Shown here piece after piece: positions 1 through 7,037 of a DNA stretch of 64,000 nt (within the stretch, counting starts at the first letter, position 1; every line of letters starts with the position of its first letter). The notes under the pieces were generated by a model. The model ran no database searches. It was given only the letters and a program-made list of their open reading frames with translations, and was not told the origin of the DNA. The position numbers and the translations under genes were made by a program. Source of the stretch: Polyangia bacterium (GTDB lineage: Bacteria; Myxococcota_A; Polyangia; Nannocystales; Nannocystaceae); NCBI GenBank assembly GCA_030424595.1, contig JAUHWG010000017.1, positions 124,001 to 188,000 on the forward strand, in the 5' to 3' direction.

Positions 1-873
1 CCCGGCGCAGCGGCGACAGGAGCTCGGCGTCACCGTGCGGTTGAGGATGAGGGGGCCGGCCGGGATGGAGCGGCGCTGAAGCTCGTCGTAGAGCGCGACG
101 CTCTCGCCCAGGCAGAGCGGCTCGGCGACGGCGACGATGACAAAGCGACACTCGGCGGAGGTCAGCAGCTCTTGGAGCCGTCGCACCTTGCCGCGGAGGT
201 CGTCGATGAGCGCGTCGGTCTCGTCGGCTGTGTAGCCGCGAGCGAAGGTCTCCGCGAGGAAGCGGTGTTTGGCCAGGAGAGCGTCCAGGGCGTCGAGCCA
301 ATGATCCGCGGTCCAGAGCGACCCGAGGAGTCGGGTCGTATGGCCATAGGGCGCGGTGTCGAGGATGACCCTGCGGTCGGGCTCTGCGGCGAGGAGGTCG
401 GGGATCCGGAGGAGCGCGAGGAGCTCGTCGAGGCCGGGGGTCGAGAGGTCGAGGAGGTCGGCGATGTCCTCCTCGTCGAGGAAGGTGCCGCGCCTCGCGA
501 TCTCCGCGAGCGTCGCGTCATGGGCCTCCTTGAAGGTGCGCAGGGCCCGGTCGGCGTCCACCTCCTCGACCTGGAGGTTGTCGGGGGGGCACTCTCCGGC
601 GAAGGCGTCGGCGAGGGAGTGGGCCGGGTCGAGCGAGAGGAGGGAGACCGGGCGTCGCGGCTCGGTCCGCGCCCAGGCGTCCGCGAGGGCCGCGGCGAAG
701 ACGGTCTTGCCGACGCCTCCACGCCCGCCGAAGAGAACCAGGCGGCTGTCGAGCGAGCTCAGCGGATGGGCTCGCTCGGGGGGGTCGACCGGCGTCGGCG
801 CGGGGTTGAGGGAGTCGTGCCCCGAGCGCGACGAGGACGTGCTTCGAGCGGCGATCCTGTCGGCGACGGTCAC
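1..873 (-). CDS. Get3/ArsA-like ATPase, 3' end outside the window
   Basis: Reading the minus strand from a GTG at 873 gives 291 codons with no stop before the window edge. The protein has a deviant P-loop GGRGGVGKT at residues 49-57, an LSLDPAHSLADAF segment near 79-91, and DTAPYGHTTRLL near 172-183. These are the P-loop, switch I and switch II signatures of the Get3/ArsA family. A CxxC pair (CRRC, about 287-290) lies where yeast Get3 has its zinc-binding CxxC, so it resembles the tail-anchored-protein targeting type more than an arsenite pump. The start lies 6 bp after the stop of a GvpF/L gene, so it is the last visible gene of the gas-vesicle operon. A role as ATP-driven chaperone for the hydrophobic GvpA is inference. 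Family assignment is secure; the start codon is less so. Confidence 0.88.
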   Translation of the reverse strand, partial: MTVADRIAARSTSSSRSGHDSLNPAPTPVDPPERAHPLSSLDSRLVLFGGRGGVGKTVFAAALADAWARTEPRRPVSLLSLDPAHSLADAFAGECPPDNLQVEEVDADRALRTFKEAHDATLAEIARRGTFLDEEDIADLLDLSTPGLDELLALLRIPDLLAAEPDRRVILDTAPYGHTTRLLGSLWTADHWLDALDALLAKHRFLAETFARGYTADETDALIDDLRGKVRRLQELLTSAECRFVIVAVAEPLCLGESVALYDELQRRSIPAGPLILNRTVTPSSCRRCAG

Positions 874-879
874 GGCTCG

Positions 880-1623
880 CTAGACCTCGAGCGCGAAGTC
901 GACGAAGCTCGAGGGCGCCCAGGGACCGCTGACGCCGAAGGTGTAGCTCGCGTCGAAGCTCGAGGCTGCGTCGCCCACCGCCCGATCGAAGTCATCGTGA
1001 CGGCTGCGCTCGACGAGGCAGGCGAGGTTGAGCGCCTCCTTCTCGTCGCGGGGAGGATTGTTGCGAAGCTCGATGCCGTAGCGCTCGAAGACCGCCGAGA
1101 CCTCGTCGAAGATCCGCTCGCGTTCGTCTGTGATCACCTCCTCGAAGAACCGACCGAGGGCGATCCGCTGATCACGGGAGGCCTCGTGGACATCGCCGAG
1201 GTTGTCGCGGGCGGCCCGGAGATCGGGGCGGGTGGTCACGAAGAAGTCGAAGACGTTGGCGACGTCCCAGCGGATCCGCAGCCCCATCTCGACCTTACCG
1301 GCGACGTTGTCGAGCTGCTCTGCGAGGACGTCGTGGTTGCGCCTCAGGAGGGCGCCGACGGACTCGAGATCTGCGGCCACCATACCGAAGGCGATGGGGA
1401 GTACGGTCGTGTCCTCCATCATCTTCTTGATCACCTGCATGTGCGCCGCGAGGTTACGCCGCTCGGGTCGGACCTTGGGCCGGTTCATCTCGCTGACGAT
1501 CGCGACGAGCCCGTCGCTCGCAACCCGGCGGACCGGCTCACCGCCGAGGCCGAGCAGTCCCTCGCCGATCACCACGTCGTCGGTCGTGATCGCGTAGATG
1601 TACTGTCCGTGATTGTCATCCAT
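880..1623 (-). CDS. gvpF/L: Gas vesicle protein of the GvpF/GvpL family (copy 1)
   Basis: The ATG at 1623 (protein MDDNHGQYIYAI...) is preferred because a GGAG lies about 12 bases upstream and the first strand of the GvpF/L fold (GQYIYAI) begins there; the frame stays open to 1719. The 247-residue product has the family pattern: an N-terminal Tyr/Ile/Tyr strand, a conserved helix with LPIAFGMV (about 67-74), and a C-terminal GPWAPSSFVDF motif. GvpF and GvpL are accessory proteins that contact GvpA during gas-vesicle nucleation. This gene lies between an unknown basic protein gene and the Get3-like ATPase in a continuous minus-strand operon. It is one of three family members here, and the sequence does not say which is F and which is L. 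Confidence 0.9.
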   Translation of the reverse strand: MDDNHGQYIYAITTDDVVIGEGLLGLGGEPVRRVASDGLVAIVSEMNRPKVRPERRNLAAHMQVIKKMMEDTTVLPIAFGMVAADLESVGALLRRNHDVLAEQLDNVAGKVEMGLRIRWDVANVFDFFVTTRPDLRAARDNLGDVHEASRDQRIALGRFFEEVITDERERIFDEVSAVFERYGIELRNNPPRDEKEALNLACLVERSRHDDFDRAVGDAASSFDASYTFGVSGPWAPSSFVDFALEV

Positions 1624-1687
1624 GAGCGTTACCGTCTCCGCCTGCACACCGGAGACCATGGTCGTGGATCCGGGCGGCGAGGCCAAG

Positions 1688-2233
1688 TCATCGTTGCGCG
1701 CCTTTCGGGCGCGATACATCGAGGGTCAAGCCGAGCACGTCAAAGGTGTGCGTGAGCGCTCGCGCTGCGCGGTCGCTCGCGAACTCGCGGACGCCAGCCT
1801 TCGCCTGCGCGACCGCGGCGCGAGCTCTGCTCCGGGCGCGGGAGAGGAGGCTCGGGGCTGCGTCCATCGGATCGCGTACGCCCAGTCGCGCGCGCACAGA
1901 GCCTACCCCGCGGTGGAGGAGGCGGCCTGCGATAGGGAGCGGGCCTCGCCGCAGGGGGAGTGTCAGGAGGCCTGAGGCCCTCGCGAAGAGGCCGCGGGCG
2001 CGCTCGCTCTGCGGCGCGGTCTGGGCGAAGGGGTTCTTTCGCGCCTCGCCGCGGGGCGGCTTGACCGGGCCCGAGTCGCGGCTTCGCATCGAGCGAAAGA
2101 GGGCGCCGCGGCGGGCCCAGACTCGTCGGCCGAGGTTGAGGCCGAAGGCGACGGCCCGCCGTCGACCCCAACCGAGGAGCTTCCTGCCGGTGTAGAGCGC
2201 GCTTCGTCGCGCGAGGGAGCCGATGAGCGACAT
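1688..2233 (-). CDS. Unknown basic protein in the gas-vesicle operon
   Basis: I do not recognise this 181-residue protein. The ATG at 2233 is chosen because GGAGG sits 6 bases upstream; a GTG at 2239 in the same frame overlaps the gvpN stop. The sequence is very rich in Arg and Ala, with a basic N-terminal half and a predicted helical C-terminal half. It has no membrane segment, cysteine motif or known enzymatic signature. Position between gvpN and a GvpF/L gene, immediate coupling to gvpN, and the lack of any better frame support it as a real gene. Its C-terminal end runs past the upstream in-frame extension of the next gene but not past that gene's chosen start. A structural or GvpA-surface accessory role would fit its place, but nothing in the sequence shows it. 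Confidence 0.6.
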   Translation of the reverse strand: MSLIGSLARRSALYTGRKLLGWGRRRAVAFGLNLGRRVWARRGALFRSMRSRDSGPVKPPRGEARKNPFAQTAPQSERARGLFARASGLLTLPLRRGPLPIAGRLLHRGVGSVRARLGVRDPMDAAPSLLSRARSRARAAVAQAKAGVREFASDRAARALTHTFDVLGLTLDVSRPKGAQR

Positions 2234-2235
2234 GG

Positions 2236-3183
2236 TCACCTCCGACGTCGGTTGCCGCGGACCACGTCGAGGACGACATCGTCGATGATCGGCGGGGAGA
2301 CGGTCTTGCCGTTGCGGGTGATCCGGGCGTAGTCGCGGCTGAGGATGTCGCGGCAGGCCCAGCGGAAGACGGGGTCGTCAGCGGCGACCTTCGCGTTGGC
2401 GACGGCGACGGCGCGGGCGATCGAGATCGCCGCGCGGACGGTCGGTCGCACGCCCTCGTTCTCGGCGCGGAGAGTGCGGACGATGTCGACGATCGGCCTG
2501 GCGAGCTCCGGCGCGACATCGGCGCGCGAGACGACGATGGCGACCTCGGTGTCGCGATCATAGTGATCGAGGTAGAGGGTGATGACCCGGTCGAGCAGCG
2601 CGTCCTGGGCCTTGTGCGCCCCGGCGTACTCCTCGGGGTTGGAGGTCAGGAGGATGCGGAAGTTGGGGTGGACGCGGAGATAGGAGGGGCCGCCGCGCTG
2701 CTTGGGCAGGCTCAAGATCCCCTCGGCGAGGACGCTCAGCAGGGGGTTGTTCGCCTCCGCCCGCGAGCGGTTGAACTCGTCGTAGATCAGAGTGTAGCCG
2801 TTCTCGACCGCGACGGTGAGGCGGTTGTCGATCCAATCAGAGCGGACCTCTTCCTTCACCTTCGTGACCGAGTGGATGTAGTTGTCGACCACCTTGGATC
2901 GGGAGAAGCCATGGTCGCGGCCGATGAGGTCGGCCGTGCTCAGCTCGTAGTCTCCGTGGAGGAGGACGACAGGCGAGCCCAGGAGCGCGGCCACGTGGAA
3001 GGAGAGGCGGGTCTTGCCGACCCCCGGAGGGCCGGCGAAGTGGAGCGCCATCCCGGCGCGGAGGTAGGTCAGCGCGCGCGCGGTGAGGGACTCGACCTCG
3101 GGGGTGATGACGAAGCTCTCGCTCGGCTGGAGGTGGAGCACCTCAGAGCCGCGCTCTGGAGAAGGCTGGGATCGGGCGGTCAC
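2236..3183 (-). CDS. gvpN: Gas vesicle AAA+ ATPase GvpN
   Basis: This 315-residue protein begins at a GTG (3183). It is an AAA+ ATPase of the MoxR/CbbQ type with Walker A GPPGVGKT at residues 51-58, Walker B TLIYDEFNR at 131-139, and a sensor-1-like ILLTSNPEEYAG further on. Length and motifs match GvpN, which is needed for gas vesicles to grow to full width and size. It follows gvpA after 77 bp that contain a strong stem-loop, so it is probably transcribed at a lower level from the gvpA promoter. Its stop codon overlaps an upstream in-frame GTG of the following gene, and its last codons include the ribosome-binding site for that gene. Confidence in the name is high. Confidence 0.95.
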   Translation of the reverse strand: MTARSQPSPERGSEVLHLQPSESFVITPEVESLTARALTYLRAGMALHFAGPPGVGKTRLSFHVAALLGSPVVLLHGDYELSTADLIGRDHGFSRSKVVDNYIHSVTKVKEEVRSDWIDNRLTVAVENGYTLIYDEFNRSRAEANNPLLSVLAEGILSLPKQRGGPSYLRVHPNFRILLTSNPEEYAGAHKAQDALLDRVITLYLDHYDRDTEVAIVVSRADVAPELARPIVDIVRTLRAENEGVRPTVRAAISIARAVAVANAKVAADDPVFRWACRDILSRDYARITRNGKTVSPPIIDDVVLDVVRGNRRRR

Positions 3184-3228
3184 GTTCGTGATCTCGGGGA
3201 CGCGCTAGGGGCGGTAGAGGGAGGTTGA

Positions 3229-3253
3229 CCCGGGGGACGAAGCATCCCCCGGG
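3229..3253 (-). terminator. Stem-loop between gvpA and gvpN
   Basis: A perfect 9-bp inverted repeat (CCCGGGGGA / TCCCCCGGG) with a 7-base loop starts 8 bases after the gvpA stop. There is no U-run after it, so it is not a classical intrinsic terminator. It could act as a partial attenuator or a 3' stabiliser that keeps gvpA mRNA in excess over gvpN, as expected for the major shell protein. The hairpin is seen directly; its function is inference. Confidence 0.7.
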
Positions 3254-3260
3254 CCCTCGC

Positions 3261-3479
3261 TTATGCGGGCGCGGCGGCGGTGGACGTCAGTCCGATCGCC
3301 TCAGCGTACTTGAGGTAGGTCTCGACTGACGCGATGACCACACGGGCCTCGATCGCGACTAGCTCGATACCGACCAGCGAGACCTTCGCCCAAGCGTCGA
3401 TCACGATCCCCTTATCGAGGATTCGGTCGACAACCTCAGCCAGGCTCGATGAGTCAGTAGATTTCTGAATCTTCGCCAT
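3261..3479 (-). CDS. gvpA: Gas vesicle major shell protein GvpA
   Basis: The 72-residue product is a clear GvpA. It has a short polar N-terminus, the SSSLAEVVDRILDKGIVIDA helix-turn, and the amphipathic beta/alpha core ending in SVETYLKYAEAIGLT. GvpA polymerises into the ribs of the gas-vesicle wall, giving a gas-filled, water-excluding shell used for buoyancy. The ATG at 3479 follows an AGGAGG about 11 bases upstream. A sigma-54-type promoter lies about 80 bp upstream, and a stem-loop separates this gene from gvpN. Only one GvpA-type gene is visible; other shell genes such as gvpJ or gvpM could lie beyond the left edge. Confidence 0.97.
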   Translation of the reverse strand: MAKIQKSTDSSSLAEVVDRILDKGIVIDAWAKVSLVGIELVAIEARVVIASVETYLKYAEAIGLTSTAAAPA

Positions 3480-3863
3480 TGCTTGTTGTGCCTCCTAGGA
3501 TGCTTCTACGGTTGATTGTGTACGTACTGCCGAACTCGAGTCCGACCCTAAGGGCTCTTGCAACAATGACACCATGAGCGATCGCGCGGAGGGGCACTGA
3601 GAGCACGCACCTCGGCCCCTGGCGGGGCGGTTCATCCCGCGCAGGAACACACTCGGGTCGGCGTTCCAGAGAGGAGCGCAGACGATCGGGAGGTCGGACC
3701 CTAGCGCGGAATCCAGAGGAGCTCTCCCGCATGCTGGTATGACGAATGTTCCGCGCTCGCCGGTCGACATCGCGTTCGTAGGGCGAGCGGTCGAGCGTCG
3801 ACGGTAGGAGGACCGGTACGCCGTGAGAGCACAGGGGAGCTTCGCCGCTGGCGGTCAAGGAAG
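3480..3863 (-). promoter_or_regulatory. gvpA upstream region (leader, promoter and probable enhancer zone)
   Basis: This 384-bp stretch between gvpA and the upstream GvpF/L gene has no convincing gene: the short frames in it show no family resemblance and overlap one another. It holds the AGGAGG of gvpA (3491-3496 on the minus strand), a leader of about 70 bases, and a sigma-54-type promoter. Activators of the NtrC class normally bind 80-200 bp upstream of such a promoter, so binding sites would be expected between about 3630 and 3760. I could not identify a repeated operator with confidence. Confidence 0.55.
3557..3574 (-). promoter_or_regulatory. Candidate sigma-54 (-24/-12) promoter of gvpA
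   Basis: The minus strand reads TGGTGTCATTGTTGCAAG. It has GG at 3573-3572 and GC at 3561-3560, the exact GG-N10-GC spacing of sigma-54 promoters, and a perfect TTGCA -12 element. The -24 element TGGTGTC keeps the invariant TGG but departs from TGGCACG. Transcription would begin near 3548, giving a 69-base leader before gvpA. A sigma-54 activator gene with an intact GAFTGA motif lies in the same cluster, which supports the call. Confidence 0.7.
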
Positions 3864-4655
3864 TCAGCGAGTCGGGGAGTCATCCTTCGCGGTTGCCACG
3901 AAGGAGTACGGTGCGAGCGGACCGTTGGCGATCCCGCGATGATCACCGCGCTCGAGCCATTCGCTGAGGGCCGATCGCAGGCTGGCTAATCGAGCGCGTT
4001 CGACGAGCAGGGCTACGGCGACCGCCTCATGGCCCCTTCGCTCGCTGACAAGCTCCGCTCGCTGCTCGCGGATGATCCCGTGTAGGGCCTCCTGCAGTTC
4101 GGCGGCGAGCTTCGCCGCTGAGCCTTTCAGCGCCTCTCGGCGGCGGTCCTCGGCCCTGCGGGCGAGGAGGTAGGCGCGACCACGTCCGGCGCCGGTCGAG
4201 CCGCCGCTGGCGCCCGAGCTCGCCGTGCCCGTGTCTGCGTCGAGGTGCTCATCGCTGGGCTTGAGGTCGATCCGCAGGGCGATCTCTGTACAGCCGCGGA
4301 TCCGGGCGAGGGCTTCGAGATAGGTGGTGTGCTCTTTGTCGAGGTGGTGACGGAGGGATTTCGCGCTGGTGAAGCCCGTGCCGACCCGCGCGGGCAAGAG
4401 GTCGCCGTGGCGGTGGAGGGTGGCGATCGCCTCGGCGAAGGCGAGCGCACCGTTGACGTTCGCCTCGGCCTCCTCTTCCCTGTCCGGGGCGCCTGCGCCG
4501 GATCGCGTGCTCGGTCGGGCTCGCCAATAGGCGACAAGGCCGTGGGCCTTCGTCGTCGCGAGGGATAGGCCGAGGTCGAGCTCCGGTCGCGGTAGGTCGT
4601 GGCCGATGCCGACAAGCTCGATCGGCGTGTCCGTGCTTCGGGGTGGTGCGCTCAC
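3864..4655 (-). CDS. gvpF/L: Gas vesicle protein of the GvpF/GvpL family (copy 2)
   Basis: This 263-residue protein starts at ATG 4655, overlapping the preceding GvpF/L stop by 4 bp. The family pattern is diverged but visible: an N-terminal IELVGIGHDLP strand, a helix-rich middle, and a C-terminal GPLAPYSFV, the usual ending of GvpF/L proteins. A low-complexity Gly/Ser/Ala linker (about residues 145-158) separates the two halves. The usual conserved Pro-Leu-Arg-Phe loop is missing, so it is a divergent paralogue. It is the last gene of the regulator-led operon, and translation is probably coupled to the gene before it. Confidence 0.8.
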   Translation of the reverse strand: MSAPPRSTDTPIELVGIGHDLPRPELDLGLSLATTKAHGLVAYWRARPSTRSGAGAPDREEEAEANVNGALAFAEAIATLHRHGDLLPARVGTGFTSAKSLRHHLDKEHTTYLEALARIRGCTEIALRIDLKPSDEHLDADTGTASSGASGGSTGAGRGRAYLLARRAEDRRREALKGSAAKLAAELQEALHGIIREQRAELVSERRGHEAVAVALLVERARLASLRSALSEWLERGDHRGIANGPLAPYSFVATAKDDSPTR

Positions 4656-5473
4656 GACTCGTCGTCGACCTCTCCATCGGCGGTCGGATCCAAGGGCGGG
4701 GAGAAGCTGTAGGGCGGCCAGGGTCCTACAACCTCGAGGTCGAGGCCGTAGGCGCGGGTCTCCTTCGCGAGCGCCTCGACGCGCTCGAGGAGCCGCGCGG
4801 AGTCATCGCGGCGGGTGAGGGCGGCGAGGTGAAAGCCCGGATCCTCGGTCCGCTCGGTGAGGTCCTTGCGCGGCGCCGCCAGCCGTCGGTCGAGGATGAC
4901 GCAGTCCTGGAGCTCGCCACGGACGCGCGCCTCGGCGCCTCGGATCCAGGGCCCGACCTTGGCCGCGATGTCGCGTCGCAGGCGCTTCTCCTGGAGGTAT
5001 CGGGCGCCCTTCGCCGCCGGCAGCGCGGCGAAGCGCGGATCTCCCTCGGCGAGGCGCCGCGCGCAGGCGTCACGGTTGATCCAGCCCTTGATCGACCACT
5101 CCTCTGCGTCGACCGTCGCGTCGAGGAAGCGCTCGATCGACCGGCGATGGCGATCGACCCAGGACTGGACCCCTGCAGACGACGAGAAGAGGCAGCCGAA
5201 GCGGAGGGGGAGGAGGGGGGCGTTGCGCATCACCCCCTCGTTGATCCGCTCGTGGTGGAGCGCGCGTGGACCGAGCCACTCGAGGTCGGAGAGGCGCTCT
5301 CCGGAGTCTTCGCCGGCCCAGACCTCGAGGTCGACCTGGCAGACGATCGCCTTCAGGCCGGCGCTGCGCTCTTCGACGAGCGGCGCTGCGTCGAGGCCCG
5401 GCAGGGGCGGGAGAGGGGCGCTCTCGCGGGTGACGCAGAAGACGTAGGTTCCTGGGGCGGTCGCGTTCATCAT
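4652..5473 (-). CDS. gvpF/L: Gas vesicle protein of the GvpF/GvpL family (copy 3)
   Basis: The 273-residue product begins with GTYVFCVTRE, contains VMRNAPLLPLRFGCLF (about 80-95), the signature loop of GvpF/L, and ends with a GPWPPYSFSPPL motif. These are the family's hallmark features and make this the most canonical of the three copies. Its ATG overlaps the stop of the sigma-54 activator (ATGA), and its own stop overlaps the next start, so the three genes are translationally coupled. GvpF/L proteins bind GvpA and are found at the growing vesicle. Which of the classical names applies cannot be decided from sequence alone. Confidence 0.92.
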   Translation of the reverse strand: MMNATAPGTYVFCVTRESAPLPPLPGLDAAPLVEERSAGLKAIVCQVDLEVWAGEDSGERLSDLEWLGPRALHHERINEGVMRNAPLLPLRFGCLFSSSAGVQSWVDRHRRSIERFLDATVDAEEWSIKGWINRDACARRLAEGDPRFAALPAAKGARYLQEKRLRRDIAAKVGPWIRGAEARVRGELQDCVILDRRLAAPRKDLTERTEDPGFHLAALTRRDDSARLLERVEALAKETRAYGLDLEVVGPWPPYSFSPPLDPTADGEVDDES

Positions 5474-6750
5474 GAACTCTTGGCGGCCGGTGGCCGCAGT
5501 CGTAGGCGCTTGATCTTGGAGTGGACGGTCTTGTAGTCGGCGTCGACGAGGCGGGCGATCTCGGCGATGTTGCCTCCCGTCCTGGCGAGGAGCTTGCTGA
5601 GGAGATCCCGCTCTGCGTGCTCAGCCGCCTCCTTGGCGACCTCGCGCAGGGTCGGCACCCGGCGCGAGAGGTCGGACTCCGGTAGGGGGCGACCGTGGAC
5701 GGCCTGGCCGGGGACGATGTCGAGGTTGAAGGCGGTGAGCGCCTGGCCGCGGGCGCGCAGGGTCGCGCGGCGGACGACGTTGCGGAGCTCGCGGACGTTG
5801 CCGGGCCATTCGTAGGAGCGCAGGAGGTCGATCGCCTCGGGGGTGATCGTCTCGACGTTGCGTCCAAACTCGCGGTTGGCCTCGTCGATGAATCGCTGGG
5901 CGAGAAAGCCGATGTCCTCCCGTCGCTGGCGGAGCGGAGCGACTTGGATGACGTACTCGCTCAGGCGGTGGTAGAGGTCCTTGCGAAAGTCCGCGCCGAC
6001 GCTGCGGGCGTCGTTGATGTCGAGGTCGGAGGCGACGATGACGCGGGCGCGGAGCTCGAGCGGGCTGCGGCCGCCGACTCTATAGAAGGTCCGCTCGTGG
6101 AGGGCCCGAAGGAGCTTGTGCTGGATCGTCAGGGGCAGGTTCGCGACCTCGTCGAGGAAGAGAGTCCCGGACGAGGCGAGCTCGAAGAGGCCGGGCTTGG
6201 AGCGCTCTGCACCGGTAAAGGCGCCGCGCTCATGGCCGAAGAACTCGCTCTCGATCAGCGCCTCCGAGAGGGCGCCACAATCGATCGCGACAAAGGGCTC
6301 GCCCGCGCGCCGGCTGAGCGCGTGGATCCGTCGGGCGACCAGCTCCTTGCCGACCCCGGTCTCGCCTACGAGCATCACCGTGAGCCGCGTCGGAGCGACG
6401 AGGGCGATGTCCTGGATCAGCCGCTCGACGATCGCGCTCGATCCCATCTGCGTCGTCAGGTCGTCTTCGCTGGCGTCGCTCGGGGGCCGCGGCTCGGGTG
6501 CGCCCAGCGGTGAGGTGGGGGCGCGGGGCGGCCCTGTGAGGACGAACATCGGCCCCTGTGTAGACTCGGCGTTGCGCTCGTGGAGGGCCCGAGCGAGGGC
6601 GGCACACTCCTGAGGATCCGCCGTCGTCGCGAGAACGACCTCGGCGCCGCCGGTGGCGAGGGCCGCCTTCGCTTGGTCGAGCGTTTTTGCCCGGACTACG
6701 GTCAGGCCGAGCCGGGCGAGCTCACGCGCGGTGTCGTCGGCTGGGTTCAT
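5470..6750 (-). CDS. Sigma-54-dependent enhancer-binding regulator of the gas-vesicle cluster
   Basis: Starting at ATG 6750 (a GTG precedes it at 6753), the protein has 426 residues. Residues 1-90 form a divergent receiver-like or sensing domain without the conserved phospho-acceptor Asp pattern. The central AAA+ domain has Walker A GETGVGKE (129-136), GAFTGA (176-181), Walker B GTLFLDEV (195-202) and an R-finger region. A Fis-type HTH ends the protein (GGNIAEIARLVDADYKTVHSK). The intact GAFTGA means it should activate sigma-54 RNA polymerase. It leads an operon with two GvpF/L genes, and a matching -24/-12 promoter precedes gvpA. Comparable NtrC-class regulators occur in the gas-vesicle cluster of Serratia ATCC 39006. 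The sensing signal is unknown. Confidence 0.93.
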   Translation of the reverse strand: MNPADDTARELARLGLTVVRAKTLDQAKAALATGGAEVVLATTADPQECAALARALHERNAESTQGPMFVLTGPPRAPTSPLGAPEPRPPSDASEDDLTTQMGSSAIVERLIQDIALVAPTRLTVMLVGETGVGKELVARRIHALSRRAGEPFVAIDCGALSEALIESEFFGHERGAFTGAERSKPGLFELASSGTLFLDEVANLPLTIQHKLLRALHERTFYRVGGRSPLELRARVIVASDLDINDARSVGADFRKDLYHRLSEYVIQVAPLRQRREDIGFLAQRFIDEANREFGRNVETITPEAIDLLRSYEWPGNVRELRNVVRRATLRARGQALTAFNLDIVPGQAVHGRPLPESDLSRRVPTLREVAKEAAEHAERDLLSKLLARTGGNIAEIARLVDADYKTVHSKIKRLRLRPPAAKSS

Positions 6751-7037
6751 CACAGGGAGAACTACAGGTGTTCAAGGCGGGAGAGGGGCGACCGTCCGGC
6801 GCTCCTCACTCGTGGGAGAGAGGCCCTCGTGGACGGATTCGCGATGGGCATGTGTGCTGATTCGAACGAGGCGAAGAGACTATCATAGGGGCCGGTCGCC
6901 GCGCCTCGAATGATGCCAGCTCGCTTGTGAGCGGCGCGAAATAGCTGTGGAGAGGGGGTGCTCCAGCGTCTCTTCGTCGTCCCCGCTCGGAATTGTACAT
7001 ACAGCCTGTCGCAGTGATCCCGTACCATCACTCTCTG

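Noticed and set aside
172..1755. 527-codon frame on the plus strand across the gas-vesicle genes
   Set aside because: It is antisense to the Get3-like ATPase and a GvpF/L gene, has no family resemblance, and such long antisense frames are expected in GC-rich DNA.
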